Made by a program: the position numbers and the translations under genes. This document shows positions 6,578-13,681 of a stretch of 21,560 bases of DNA, in pieces; the stretch's first letter is position 1, and each line of letters starts with the position of its first letter. Below the pieces are notes generated by a model, which had not been told where the DNA came from, did not search any database, and saw only the letters and a program-made list of their open reading frames with translations. The stretch is from Oscillospiraceae bacterium (GTDB lineage Bacteria; Bacillota; Clostridia; Oscillospirales; Oscillospiraceae): contig JAEDJR010000012.1 of assembly GCA_016296235.1 (NCBI GenBank), forward strand, positions 1 to 21,560, read 5' to 3'.

Positions 6578-6780
6578 GTCATTGCGAGCAGCATCATAAT
6601 GAACGAAAACGGACCGTAGGGCGGCTATCAGCCGCCCGATGACACGTGTCTTCAGATCGCGGGCGGCTGATAGCCGCCCCTACGCGCTTTTTTTGCAGGC
6701 AGCTGCATTCCTTTTCCAACTGCCAAACGGCGCGCCGGGTCGTCGTGCCCTACAGGGTTCTGCTGCTTCGCTGCAATGAC
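6578..6780. repeat. composite repeat cluster in a gene-free stretch
   Basis: No gene is supported between 6536 and 6890. The stretch starts with GTCATTGCGAGCAGC (6578-6592) and has an inverted relative at 6762-6780 whose reverse complement also begins GTCATTGC and ends CAGC. Between them lie the paired palindromes described separately and a third element ending in GCCCTACA (6747-6754). The CATTGC and GTAGGG motifs resemble short dispersed repeats common in gut clostridia. The ends are imperfect inverted repeats about 200 bases apart, so this could be a decayed MITE or several independent insertions. No target-site duplication was obvious. Confidence 0.55.
6616..6683. repeat. REPIN-like pair of inverted palindromic elements
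   Basis: Unit 1 (6616-6638) and unit 2 (6660-6683) are reverse complements of each other apart from one extra C in unit 2. Each is itself a hairpin: GGGCGGCT, a 3-base loop, AGCCGCCC (6619-6637 and 6661-6679). The 21-base spacer contains the perfect palindrome GACACGTGTC (6641-6650). Unit 2 is followed by a T7 run at 6688-6694, which could terminate plus-strand transcription, but no plus-strand gene lies upstream. The organisation is that of REP doublets (REPINs); no REP-associated tyrosine transposase is in the window. Confidence 0.75.
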
Positions 6781-6853
6781 AGCGCGAATCAGAGCCCTGT
6801 CGTAGCAATATGCGTGTTTATACCATTATAATGCACGCTGAACAAAGCCGCAA

Positions 6854-6879
6854 CCCCATGTCTCAGCAGAGGCATGGGG
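6854..6879 (-). terminator. hairpin after the MerR-type regulator gene
   Basis: CCCCATG (6854-6860) and CATGGGG (6873-6879) pair, and CTC/GAG inside extend the stem around a TGCT loop. It lies 12 bases past the regulator stop on the minus strand and is followed by TTGCGGCTTTG, a weak U-tract. It is likely a terminator, but not a strong one. Confidence 0.5.
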
Positions 6880-6890
6880 CTGCATTCATG

Positions 6891-7622
6891 TCATAATTGT
6901 CCACAGTAAATCTCAATGGCCCGCTGGGCGAAGGCGCCTGTGCCGTCACCGCCGGTACGGTCGATGTTTTCGGTCATTTCACCGCCGCCTCCGTACATCT
7001 GAGACAATCCCAGCAGAATCTCCGGGGTGCAGGTATAATAGTGCTTCGTGAGATAGTCCTGCAGCTTCCGGACCAGAGCCTGTGCTTCCCCGCAATCCGG
7101 CGTCTGATGGCGGATTGCACCGAACTCCCGAAAAATATCCATCAGCTGAGCGCCGACCATGGTCTCCATTTCCTTACTCCGTCCCTTCGCTTTTTCCTCG
7201 TATTCCCGGTATGCTCCGGTATTCCCCCAGGCCTCTCTGGCCCGGGCAGTGTAGTCGTCCAGTTTGCTTGTGTCAAATGCGGAAAAATCCATCCTGTTCA
7301 CTCCTGTTCTTTGAATGGAGCAGGCAAGATCCAACAGCTGCTCCAGGTGCTCCTTCTGCAGCTGCAAAAGCTGAATCTGCTGCCGCAGAGCCAGATCCCG
7401 GTCAAAGCCGGGACTGTCCAGAATCTCCCGGATTTGCTCCAGCGGAAACCGAAGCTCCCGATACAGCAAAATCAGCTGCAGGCGCTCCAGCGCCCGGTTG
7501 TCATACAGCCGGTATCCCGCTTCCGTGAGCTTCGACGGCTTCAGCAGGCCGATGGCGTCATAGTGGTGCAGCGTCCGGACACTGACACCGCTGAGACGGC
7601 TGACCTCCTTTACTGTTTTCAT
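6891..7622 (-). CDS. MerR-family transcriptional activator with TipAS-type ligand domain
   Basis: The 243-residue protein starts with a MerR winged helix (VKEVSRLSGVSVRTLHHYDAIGLLKPSKL, then AGYRLYDNRALERL), a dimerisation coiled coil around residues 75-105, and a C-terminal helical domain from about residue 120. Features such as WGNTGAYREYEEKA and LSQMYGGGGEMTENIDRTGG match the TipAS antibiotic-recognition domain. TipAL-type regulators bind thiopeptides or other amphipathic drugs and activate their own promoter and nearby efflux genes. The ATG at 7622 follows GGAGGAGG. The gene is divergent from a MATE pump, with 138 bases between starts, so drug-responsive control of that pump is a reasonable inference. 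Ligand identity cannot be read from the sequence. Confidence 0.9.
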   Translation of the reverse strand: MKTVKEVSRLSGVSVRTLHHYDAIGLLKPSKLTEAGYRLYDNRALERLQLILLYRELRFPLEQIREILDSPGFDRDLALRQQIQLLQLQKEHLEQLLDLACSIQRTGVNRMDFSAFDTSKLDDYTARAREAWGNTGAYREYEEKAKGRSKEMETMVGAQLMDIFREFGAIRHQTPDCGEAQALVRKLQDYLTKHYYTCTPEILLGLSQMYGGGGEMTENIDRTGGDGTGAFAQRAIEIYCGQL

Positions 7623-7645
7623 GTTCTCGCCTCCTCCTGTTGCTC

Positions 7646-7676
7646 AGAATAAACTATGACGTAAGGTGAGAGTCAA
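7646..7676 (-). promoter_or_regulatory. MerR-type promoter with 19-bp spacer (probable autoregulation)
   Basis: On the minus strand TTGACT (7671-7676) and TATTCT (7646-7651) are separated by 19 bases instead of 17. The spacer contains CTCACCTTACGTCATAG, with the CTT-ACG core typical of MerR/TipAL drug-regulator operators. Overlong spacers that the regulator untwists are the hallmark of this family, so the gene to the left probably activates itself. Confidence 0.75.
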
Positions 7677-7701
7677 GGTTTTTTTGATAAATTCCGCACA
7701 A

Positions 7702-7730
7702 TTGATTTTTTACCGGTAATACGCTATACT
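7702..7730 (+). promoter_or_regulatory. sigma-A promoter of the MATE gene
   Basis: TTGATT (7702-7707) and TATACT (7725-7730) have a normal 17-base spacer. The start codon is 30 bases further. The MerR operator lies 25 bases upstream of the -35, so the regulator could influence this promoter but would not need to untwist it. Confidence 0.7.
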
Positions 7731-7760
7731 TGCTGCAGATTGGATGCTGCGAGGTGTGTT

Positions 7761-9131
7761 ATGAAGCAACGTTTGCGGACGGGCTTTTCTCGGAACATGC
7801 TGCCGGTCATCGCGTCCCTGGCCTGGCCCACCATGCTGGAACAGGCGATGCAGACGGCAGTACAATATATTGACACGGCCATGGTCGGCTCCCTGGGTAC
7901 CCAGGCCACCGCGGCCGTTGGCGCCACCAGCACCGTGGGCTGGCTGGTCGGAAGCTCCATCTCTGCCCTCGGTATCGGATTTCTGGCCTATATCTCCCAG
8001 GCCTGCGGCGCAGGCGACCGGGAACGTGCTGCCAAAGCCTCCGGGCAGGCCGCGCTGACCGCCTTGATTACCGGAATCCTGTTCACCGTTCTGACCGTAT
8101 CCCTCAGCGGCCTGGTGCCGGTCTGGATGCAGGTGGATCCCGCCATCCGGGGTCTGGCCTCCCGCTATTTTCTGATTCTCTATCTTCCCATGCTGCCCAG
8201 AACGGCCGGGATTCTCTTCGGCACCGTGCTCCGTGCGGCCGGAGACACCAAAACACCCATGCGCATGGGCATTCTGGTCAACGTCATCAACGTGGTGCTG
8301 AACTTCCTGCTGATCTATCCCGCCAGATCCTTTGGAGCCGTCCCCATTCCCGGCGCAGGTCTCGGCGTGACCGGTGCGGCCATTGCCAGCGCCGTGGCCT
8401 TCACAGTCGGCGGTCTGTGCATGACCATCGCCGTGCTGCGCCATCCCCTTGTCTCTCCCCGGGGCTTCCGGCCGGACTGGCAGGTTCTGCAGCCCTGCCT
8501 GCGGGTGGCCTTACCCAATATGCTGCAGCGGTTCGGCACGTCCCTGGGCTATGTGGTTTTCGCTTCCATGATAAACTCCCTGGGCGAGATTTCCACCGCC
8601 GCCCACACCATTGCCAACACGGTGGAATCGGCATTCTATATTCCCGGCTACGGTATGCAGGCCGCTGCCGCCACCCTGGCCGGCAACGCCGTCGGCGCCC
8701 GGGACCGGGACGGCATGAACGCGCTGATTCGCACCATCATACCGCTGGAAGTATCCATGATGATCCTATCCGGCGGCCTGCTCTTCGCCTTTGCCCCGGC
8801 CATGATGGGATTGTTTACCCAGGATCCGGCGGTCATTGCTCTGGGCGCTGTGGTGCTGCGGATGGTGGCCCTGTCTGAGCCCTTCTATGGCGCGTCCATT
8901 GTCACCGAGGGCATGCTCCAGGGCATGGGCAAAACCGTCGCGCCCTTTGTCTATAATATTGCGGGCATGTGGGGTGTGCGGATTGCAGGCACCTTTCTCT
9001 GTACCCGGTTTTTCGGTCTGGGGCTGGTGTCCGCCTGGGCCTGTATGATTACCCACAATCTGCTGCTCTTCGCCCTATTCCGGTTCCACGGGCTGCCCCG
9101 GGCTTACAGCCAGACCGCCCAGTCGCCGTAG
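7761..9131 (+). CDS. MATE family multidrug/Na+ (or H+) efflux transporter
   Basis: The 456-residue integral membrane protein has the length and hydrophobic pattern of MATE pumps (about 12 helices in two six-helix halves). Family motifs include WPTMLEQAMQTAVQYIDTAMVGSLG near the start, the ISQACGAGDRERA loop, VLRAAGDTKTPM between halves, and the second-half equivalents NTVESAFYIPGYGMQAAAATLAGNAVGA and EGMLQGMGKTVAP. These pumps export cationic drugs or other toxic solutes using an ion gradient. The ATG at 7761 follows GAGGTG at 7751-7756 and fits the family start; an in-frame ATG at 7740 lies only 9 bases after the -10 and is unlikely. The divergent TipAS-type regulator suggests inducible drug export. 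The substrate is not predictable from sequence. Confidence 0.93.
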   Translation: MKQRLRTGFSRNMLPVIASLAWPTMLEQAMQTAVQYIDTAMVGSLGTQATAAVGATSTVGWLVGSSISALGIGFLAYISQACGAGDRERAAKASGQAALTALITGILFTVLTVSLSGLVPVWMQVDPAIRGLASRYFLILYLPMLPRTAGILFGTVLRAAGDTKTPMRMGILVNVINVVLNFLLIYPARSFGAVPIPGAGLGVTGAAIASAVAFTVGGLCMTIAVLRHPLVSPRGFRPDWQVLQPCLRVALPNMLQRFGTSLGYVVFASMINSLGEISTAAHTIANTVESAFYIPGYGMQAAAATLAGNAVGARDRDGMNALIRTIIPLEVSMMILSGGLLFAFAPAMMGLFTQDPAVIALGAVVLRMVALSEPFYGASIVTEGMLQGMGKTVAPFVYNIAGMWGVRIAGTFLCTRFFGLGLVSAWACMITHNLLLFALFRFHGLPRAYSQTAQSP

Positions 9132-9206
9132 GAATGAGTGCCGCTGCCAGCTTTTATCATACCATTCCCGGCCCGGTTTTACAAGGCTGCGGAGACTGCT
9201 TGAGCA

Positions 9207-9235
9207 TTGACACCGGGCGGTTTCTTCTGTATAAT
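9207..9235 (+). promoter_or_regulatory. consensus sigma-A promoter of prfB
   Basis: TTGACA (9207-9212) and TATAAT (9230-9235) with a 17-base spacer form a perfect consensus promoter, about 35 bases before the prfB start. It suggests high constitutive transcription. Confidence 0.85.
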
Positions 9236-9270
9236 AGCTTCGCGAAAGATTGTGAAGGTGTGGTTTTTCT

Positions 9271-10398
9271 ATGAGTATGATCGAATTTGACGAGTATAAA
9301 GTAAAGCTTACGGGTCTGCGTCCCAAGCTGGACGGACTTTCCGATTCCCTGAACCTGGGCGCCTGCCGGGAGGAGCTGGAGCGGCTCCACGCCCAGATTG
9401 AATCCGACGGTTTCTGGGACAACCAGGAGGTTTCCCAGAAGGTTATGAAGCGCGCCCGCCAGTTGGAGGCCAAGATGGAACGCTATGAGAAAATGGTGAG
9501 CCAGTGGGATGACCTGACCACCATCTGCGAAATGGCCATTGAGGAGAACGACGAATCCATGCTGGAGGAGCTGCGGAGCGGCTACGCCGAGCTGGAGGAA
9601 AAAATGGAAGAGGCCCGGCTGGAGACGCTGCTCACCGGGGAATACGATTCCAACAACGCCCTGGTGTCCTTCCAGGCAGGCGCCGGCGGTACCGAGGCCC
9701 AGGACTGGTGCCAGATGCTCTACCGCATGTACACCCGCTGGGCGGAGCGTCACGGCTTCACCTATAAGATTCTCGACTACCTGGACGGCGACGAGGCCGG
9801 CCTCAAATCCGCCAGCATCATGATCGAAGGCCCCAACGCCTACGGCTTCATGAAGAGCGAATCCGGCGTCCACCGCCTGGTACGCATTTCTCCCTTTGAC
9901 GCCGCCGGCCGGCGGCACACCTCCTTCTCCGCCGTGGAGGTCATTCCGGAAATCACCGACGATGTGGAGGTGGAGATCCGGCCCGAGGACATCGAAATGC
10001 AGGTCTACCGCTCCTCCGGCGCCGGCGGCCAGCACATCAACAAGACCTCCTCCGCCGTCCGTCTGATCCACAAGCCCACGGGCATCGTGGTCTCCTGCCA
10101 GACCCAGCGGGATCAGTTCCAGAACAAGGAGACCTGTATGCGCATGCTGCGCTCCAAGCTCATGGAAATCAAGGAGCGGGAGCATTTTGAGAAGATCTCC
10201 GACATCAAGGGCGTCCAGCAGAAAATCGAATGGGGCAGCCAGATCCGCAGCTATGTGTTCATGCCCTACACCCTGGCCAAGGACACCCGCACCGGCTATG
10301 AAATGACCAATATCAACGCGGTCATGGATGGCGATCTGGACGGCTTTATCAACGCTTACCTGACCTGCGCCGCCACCGGACAGTGGGCCACGAAATAA
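9271..10398 (+). CDS. prfB: peptide chain release factor 2 (RF2)
   Basis: The 375-residue protein is a full-length class I release factor. It carries the SPF tripeptide (residues 207-209) that marks RF2 and recognises UGA and UAA stop codons, and the GGQ motif (252-254, in SSGAGGQHINKTSSAVRL) that triggers peptidyl-tRNA hydrolysis on the ribosome. The N-terminal coiled-coil domain covers about residues 1-110. The reading frame is continuous from the ATG: the early in-frame UGA and CUUUGA slip site that autoregulate RF2 in many bacteria are absent, so a different control is implied. The Shine-Dalgarno AAGGTG is about 10 bases from the ATG; an alternative ATG at 9277 would change only two residues. 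It has its own consensus promoter. Confidence 0.96.
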   Translation: MSMIEFDEYKVKLTGLRPKLDGLSDSLNLGACREELERLHAQIESDGFWDNQEVSQKVMKRARQLEAKMERYEKMVSQWDDLTTICEMAIEENDESMLEELRSGYAELEEKMEEARLETLLTGEYDSNNALVSFQAGAGGTEAQDWCQMLYRMYTRWAERHGFTYKILDYLDGDEAGLKSASIMIEGPNAYGFMKSESGVHRLVRISPFDAAGRRHTSFSAVEVIPEITDDVEVEIRPEDIEMQVYRSSGAGGQHINKTSSAVRLIHKPTGIVVSCQTQRDQFQNKETCMRMLRSKLMEIKEREHFEKISDIKGVQQKIEWGSQIRSYVFMPYTLAKDTRTGYEMTNINAVMDGDLDGFINAYLTCAATGQWATK

Positions 10399-10421
10399 AA
10401 AATACTTTCTGGAAATTTTAG

Positions 10422-10450
10422 TTGCATTGCCGCAATTTCTGTGGTATCAT
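10422..10450 (+). promoter_or_regulatory. sigma-A-like promoter of secG
   Basis: TTGCAT (10422-10427), a 17-base spacer and TATCAT (10445-10450). The predicted leader before secG is about 85 bases and can form two adjacent short hairpins: CGTGCC/GGCACG (10470-10475 with 10494-10499) and GCCGTT/AACGGC (10499-10504 with 10514-10519). Confidence 0.6.
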
Positions 10451-10544
10451 GTATTTTGCTATGTGAAATCGTGCCCTTCGGGGACTGTATCTCGGCACGC
10501 CGTTTGCCGGAATAACGGCCGTCAATAGACGCTTTGGAGGAAAA

Positions 10545-10778
10545 ATGAACGTTCTGCATATCATTCTCACCATCATCCAGGTGATCTGTGCCGTTGGTCT
10601 GGTCGTGATCGTCATGCTGCAGACCGGCAAAGACGGTCTGTCCAGCGCCATCACCGGCTCTTCCGAGGGCTTTATGGCCCGGAACAAGGGCACCAGCAAG
10701 GAAGCACAGCTGGCCAAGCTGACCAAGATCATTGCCGCCGTGTTCCTGGTTCTGACCTTTGTGCTGAACCTGTTCTAA
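10545..10778 (+). CDS. secG: protein-export translocase subunit SecG
   Basis: The 77-residue protein has the SecG layout: a first membrane helix (VLHIILTIIQVICAVGLVVIVMLQ), a Gly/Ser-rich cytoplasmic loop containing GKDGLSSAITGSSEGF, and a second helix at the C-terminus (LTKIIAAVFLVLTFVLNLF). SecG joins SecY and SecE in the membrane and helps SecA-driven export of preproteins. The length and the LQ-x-GK-x-GLSSAI motif are typical. GGAGG lies 5 bases before the ATG. It has its own promoter and a strong terminator right after it, so it is a single-gene unit; in many Firmicutes secG is followed by rnr and smpB, which are not here. Confidence 0.93.
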   Translation: MNVLHIILTIIQVICAVGLVVIVMLQTGKDGLSSAITGSSEGFMARNKGTSKEAQLAKLTKIIAAVFLVLTFVLNLF

Positions 10779-10788
10779 ATTCAAAACG

Positions 10789-10820
10789 AACGCCGTGAGC
10801 ATTTTGCTCACGGCGTTTTT
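10789..10820 (+). terminator. intrinsic terminator of secG
   Basis: AACGCCGTGAGC (10789-10800) pairs perfectly with GCTCACGGCGTT (10806-10817), with one further A-T pair around a TTT loop, and runs into T5 (10816-10820). The convergent spoIID gene ends inside the stem (stop at 10808-10810), so the same hairpin also sits at its 3' end, though with a weaker U-tract on that strand. Confidence 0.9.
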
Positions 10821-11788
10821 GTTTCAATCGTCACCCCGGTGTAGTAGTGCTGGAGAATCTCCCGATAGCTGCTGCCGGCCTTGGCCATGGCGTTGGCGCC
10901 GTACTGGCTCATGCCCACCCGGTGACCGTAGCCGCTGACCTGAAACACAATCTCTCCCTCTGCCACCGATACGGAGAATTTCGCCGAACGCAGACCGAAC
11001 AGGGTTCTCAGGCGGGTTCCGGAGAACGGTTGTCCGCCGATTTCCAGGGTTTCCACGCCCCCGCCCTCCGTATAGGTCAGCTCTCCGAACCAGCCGGCGG
11101 CCGGGCCGGACAGGTCTGCCTGCGGGTTTTCTTCCAGAATCACAGAGCGGAACTGCGCCAGGGATACGGCCGCTTCGCTTTCAAACGGCGGGGCATCCTC
11201 CTCTCCCCGGCTGGGAACAGACCGGAGATAAGGAACCTCACTGCCCCAAACCGCCACGGCATCCTCCGTGGCCCCGCCGGAGCAGGAAAAGTACACCGCG
11301 TCGATCAGCTGTCCCTGGTAGGTCAGAACCTCACCGGCGGTCTGAGACACCGCCTCAGACGCCTTTCTCCAATACCGGAGCCATCCGTCTCCCAGCTTTT
11401 GCTCCATGGCCTCCCGGCTGCTCCAGGCCTGGCAGCAGCAGCCGTCGGCGCACAGGTCGCAGTCCGTATGCTTGCCTCCCTCCATCTGCCGCAGGGCAAA
11501 GGTTCTGGCCGCCACGGCCTGGGCTTTCAGGGCCTCCGTCTCAAAGGAGGCCGGCATTTCGGACAGCACGACCCCTGTCAGATATTCTTCCATGGGTACT
11601 TCCAGAATCTCCCCGCCGCTTTTTACCCGAACCGCCCGTTCCTGCCGGGTTTCGGTTTGCTGCGCCGCCGGTTCGATCACCAGGGCCACCGTCTCCGGCT
11701 CCGGTTCCGGAATGGGCGTAATCAGCAGCGCCGGCATCACTACCGCCAGCAGCGCGGCCAGCAGCCCCGTCCATATGGCCTGTCTCAT
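10808..11788 (-). CDS. spoIID: SpoIID-family sporulation lytic transglycosylase
   Basis: The 326-residue protein has an N-terminal membrane anchor (about residues 4-26), a Pro/Glu linker and a SpoIID domain. Diagnostic features are MEEYLTGVVLSEMPASFETEALKAQAVAARTFAL (shown here as one family signature around the catalytic Glu of LSEMP), the Cys-rich CDLCADGCCCQAW metal site, YFSCSGGATEDA, and the C-terminal SGYGHRVGMSQYGANAMA. SpoIID cleaves peptidoglycan glycan strands during forespore engulfment, acting with SpoIIP and SpoIIM. The start at 11788 is chosen because AAGGAGG lies 8 bases upstream; the ATG at 11794 is too close to it. No sigma-E promoter was recognised with confidence. It is divergent from the LRR protein gene. 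SpoIID-like lytic enzymes of other function exist, but the neighbourhood and length fit sporulation. Confidence 0.9.
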   Translation of the reverse strand: MRQAIWTGLLAALLAVVMPALLITPIPEPEPETVALVIEPAAQQTETRQERAVRVKSGGEILEVPMEEYLTGVVLSEMPASFETEALKAQAVAARTFALRQMEGGKHTDCDLCADGCCCQAWSSREAMEQKLGDGWLRYWRKASEAVSQTAGEVLTYQGQLIDAVYFSCSGGATEDAVAVWGSEVPYLRSVPSRGEEDAPPFESEAAVSLAQFRSVILEENPQADLSGPAAGWFGELTYTEGGGVETLEIGGQPFSGTRLRTLFGLRSAKFSVSVAEGEIVFQVSGYGHRVGMSQYGANAMAKAGSSYREILQHYYTGVTIETKTP

Positions 11789-11869
11789 TGGCATTCCCTC
11801 CTTTCTCCCAGCCTATGTGCCGCCGTTCCTTCCTATGCCGTCTGAAATTGTAAACAAACTGCAACCAAG

Positions 11870-11898
11870 TTGACACTTTTTGTCCTCCGCGGTATAAT
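11870..11898 (+). promoter_or_regulatory. consensus sigma-A promoter of the LRR protein gene
   Basis: TTGACA (11870-11875), a 17-base spacer and TATAAT (11893-11898): a second perfect consensus promoter in this window, 35 bases before the start codon. Confidence 0.85.
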
Positions 11899-11933
11899 AA
11901 AGGCTGTATCTTGAATCGGATTGGAGAAGCCCC

Positions 11934-13637
11934 ATGAAGAAAGTATTGAAAATTGTCCTTCCGCTGGTGCTGGTTTTGGCACTGCTGGCCGGAGCCTTCT
12001 GGTTTTTCTGCTTCCAGCGTCCCGACCTCACCACCGGCTTTCTCATCAGTCAAGCTGAACATATGGTGGAAAAGGGCCGTTACGGCCGCGCCATCACCTA
12101 TTATTCCTGGTCCTGGTCCCTGGAGCCGCAGCGGGACGACATTCCCATTGCTCTGGCGGAGACCTATATGGCCGATGGGAACTACACCAAGGCCGAGTAC
12201 ACCCTGGTCAAGGCCATTTCCGGTAACCCGAGCCTGACAGAGCTCTATGTGGCCCTTTGCAAAACCTATGTCGCCCAGGACAAGCTCCTGGACGCCGTCC
12301 AGATGCTGGATCGAACCACAGATTCCGGCGTCAAGGCGGAGTTGGACGCCATGCGCCCTGCTGCGCCGGTGCTGTCCCCTGAGAGCGGCTACTATACGGA
12401 ATACATCGATGTGGCGGCAAACGCTGACGCCGAGAAGATCTTCCTCACCACCGACGGCGAATACCCCTCCACCGACGGCGACCTGTATGCGGGCCCCGTA
12501 TCTCTGGGCGCAGGCGAGACCACCGTGCTGGCCGTTGCCGTGGATGACCAGGGTCTGGTCAGCCCCGTGGTGCTGGGCGGCTATACCATCGGCGGCGTGG
12601 TGGAGGCCGTCACCCTGTCCGATCCCGTCATCGACCAGACCGTGCGGGAGCAGCTGGGCCTTCTGGACGGCCAGGAGCTGATGTCCGACGTGCTGTGGAG
12701 CATCACCAACCTGACCCTGCCCAATACGGTGGAGGATCTGAGCGATCTGGCGCGGTTTACCGGCCTGCAGTCCCTCACCATTCAGAATCTCTCCGGCATG
12801 GACTTCTCCGTGCTGAAGCAGCTGCCCGCCCTGCAGGCGCTGGATCTGTCCGGCTGCACCATTTCCTCCAACGGGCTGGAGGCCATCGGCTCTCTGACGG
12901 AGCTGCGGCGGCTGGTGCTGGAGGGCTGTGCCCTGACGGATATCTCCAGCTTTGCCCAGCTGACCAAGCTGACTGAGCTGCAGCTGGCCAACAACTCCCT
13001 CAGCGACATCGGCGTCATTTCCCTGATGCTGGAGCTGGAAACCGTGGGTCTGGCCAACAATCCCCTGTCCTCCATTGCCGCCCTGAGCACCTGCGGCAAT
13101 CTGAAGCACCTGGATATTACCGGCTGCTCCATCAGCTCCATCGGCAGTCTGTCCGGGAAAGAAAAGCTGGAAACCCTGCTGGCCTCCAACAATCAGATCA
13201 AGAGCCTGGATGACCTGGAACAGTGCAGCGCTCTGACCACCCTGGAGGTCAACAGCAACCGCATTTCGGGCATCTCCGTTCTGGCAAAGCTCCACAAGCT
13301 GGCCCGCTTTGAGGCCGATCAGAATCAGATCACGGAGATTCCCGATTTCGACGAGCGTCACTGCCAGTTGGTCTATTTCGGCATTGACTATAATGAGGTG
13401 GAGGACGTCTCCGGTCTGGCCGGCATTGACACGCTGAATTACCTGAACATTGACTACAACAAGGTCAAGGATCTGACATGCCTGGCAGAAAACCTCAACC
13501 TGGTGCAGATCAACGCCTGGGACAACGCCATCAGCGAAGAGAGCGTGGAGGCCCTGAAGGAATACTCCATCATCCTCAACTATAACCCCAACTACGAGGA
13601 TCCCGACGCGGAGGAAGAGAACAAAGACGAAGCATAA
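11934..13637 (+). CDS. membrane-anchored TPR, CHB_HEX and leucine-rich-repeat protein
   Basis: The 567-residue protein has one N-terminal membrane helix (residues 4-27), so the rest is probably outside the cell. Residues ~38-138 form TPR-like helical repeats (AITYYSWSWSLEPQ, ALAETYMADGNYTKAE, ALCKTYVAQDKLLDA). Residues ~142-215 match the CHB_HEX_C_1 beta-sandwich (PAAPVLSPESGYY, IFLTTDGEYPSTDGDLY, TTVLAVAVDDQG). Residues ~255-545 are about 12 internalin-type leucine-rich repeats of about 21-22 residues (LQALDLSGC, LTELQLANNSLSDI, LNYLNIDYNKVKDL). The tail is acidic. It has no enzymatic motif, so a binding or scaffold role at the envelope is inferred. GGAG precedes the ATG. The CHB_HEX plus internalin LRR pairing recurs in gut clostridia; the ligand is unknown. 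Confidence 0.85.
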   Translation: MKKVLKIVLPLVLVLALLAGAFWFFCFQRPDLTTGFLISQAEHMVEKGRYGRAITYYSWSWSLEPQRDDIPIALAETYMADGNYTKAEYTLVKAISGNPSLTELYVALCKTYVAQDKLLDAVQMLDRTTDSGVKAELDAMRPAAPVLSPESGYYTEYIDVAANADAEKIFLTTDGEYPSTDGDLYAGPVSLGAGETTVLAVAVDDQGLVSPVVLGGYTIGGVVEAVTLSDPVIDQTVREQLGLLDGQELMSDVLWSITNLTLPNTVEDLSDLARFTGLQSLTIQNLSGMDFSVLKQLPALQALDLSGCTISSNGLEAIGSLTELRRLVLEGCALTDISSFAQLTKLTELQLANNSLSDIGVISLMLELETVGLANNPLSSIAALSTCGNLKHLDITGCSISSIGSLSGKEKLETLLASNNQIKSLDDLEQCSALTTLEVNSNRISGISVLAKLHKLARFEADQNQITEIPDFDERHCQLVYFGIDYNEVEDVSGLAGIDTLNYLNIDYNKVKDLTCLAENLNLVQINAWDNAISEESVEALKEYSIILNYNPNYEDPDAEEENKDEA

Positions 13638-13640
13638 CAG

Positions 13641-13675
13641 ACGCCCCCAAGCCGATGTTCCCGGCTTGGGGGCGT
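13641..13675 (+). terminator. shared hairpin between convergent LRR-protein and pncC genes
   Basis: ACGCCCCCAAGCCG (13641-13654) pairs perfectly with CGGCTTGGGGGCGT (13662-13675), with a 7-base loop. It starts 3 bases after the LRR gene stop and ends 6 bases before the pncC stop on the other strand. The plus-strand tail AATCTTTT is a weak U-tract. It probably terminates the plus transcript and may protect the ends of both. Confidence 0.75.
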
Positions 13676-13681
13676 AATCTT

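Noticed and set aside
6616..6683. CRISPR-like repeats
   Set aside because: Only two units, in inverted not direct orientation, with no series of spacers and no cas genes.
7740..7760. Upstream ATG as start of the MATE protein
   Set aside because: It lies about 9 bases after the -10 element and has no SD; the ATG at 7761 has GAGGTG at proper spacing.
10450..10544. Structured RNA such as tmRNA or a riboswitch before secG
   Set aside because: Too short, with no tRNA-like acceptor end and no recognisable conserved core; only small hairpins.
11541..13361. Long minus-strand open frame opposite the LRR gene, running into spoIID
   Set aside because: Composition rich in Gly, Gln and His, typical of an antisense shadow; the plus strand has a promoter, SD and real repeats.
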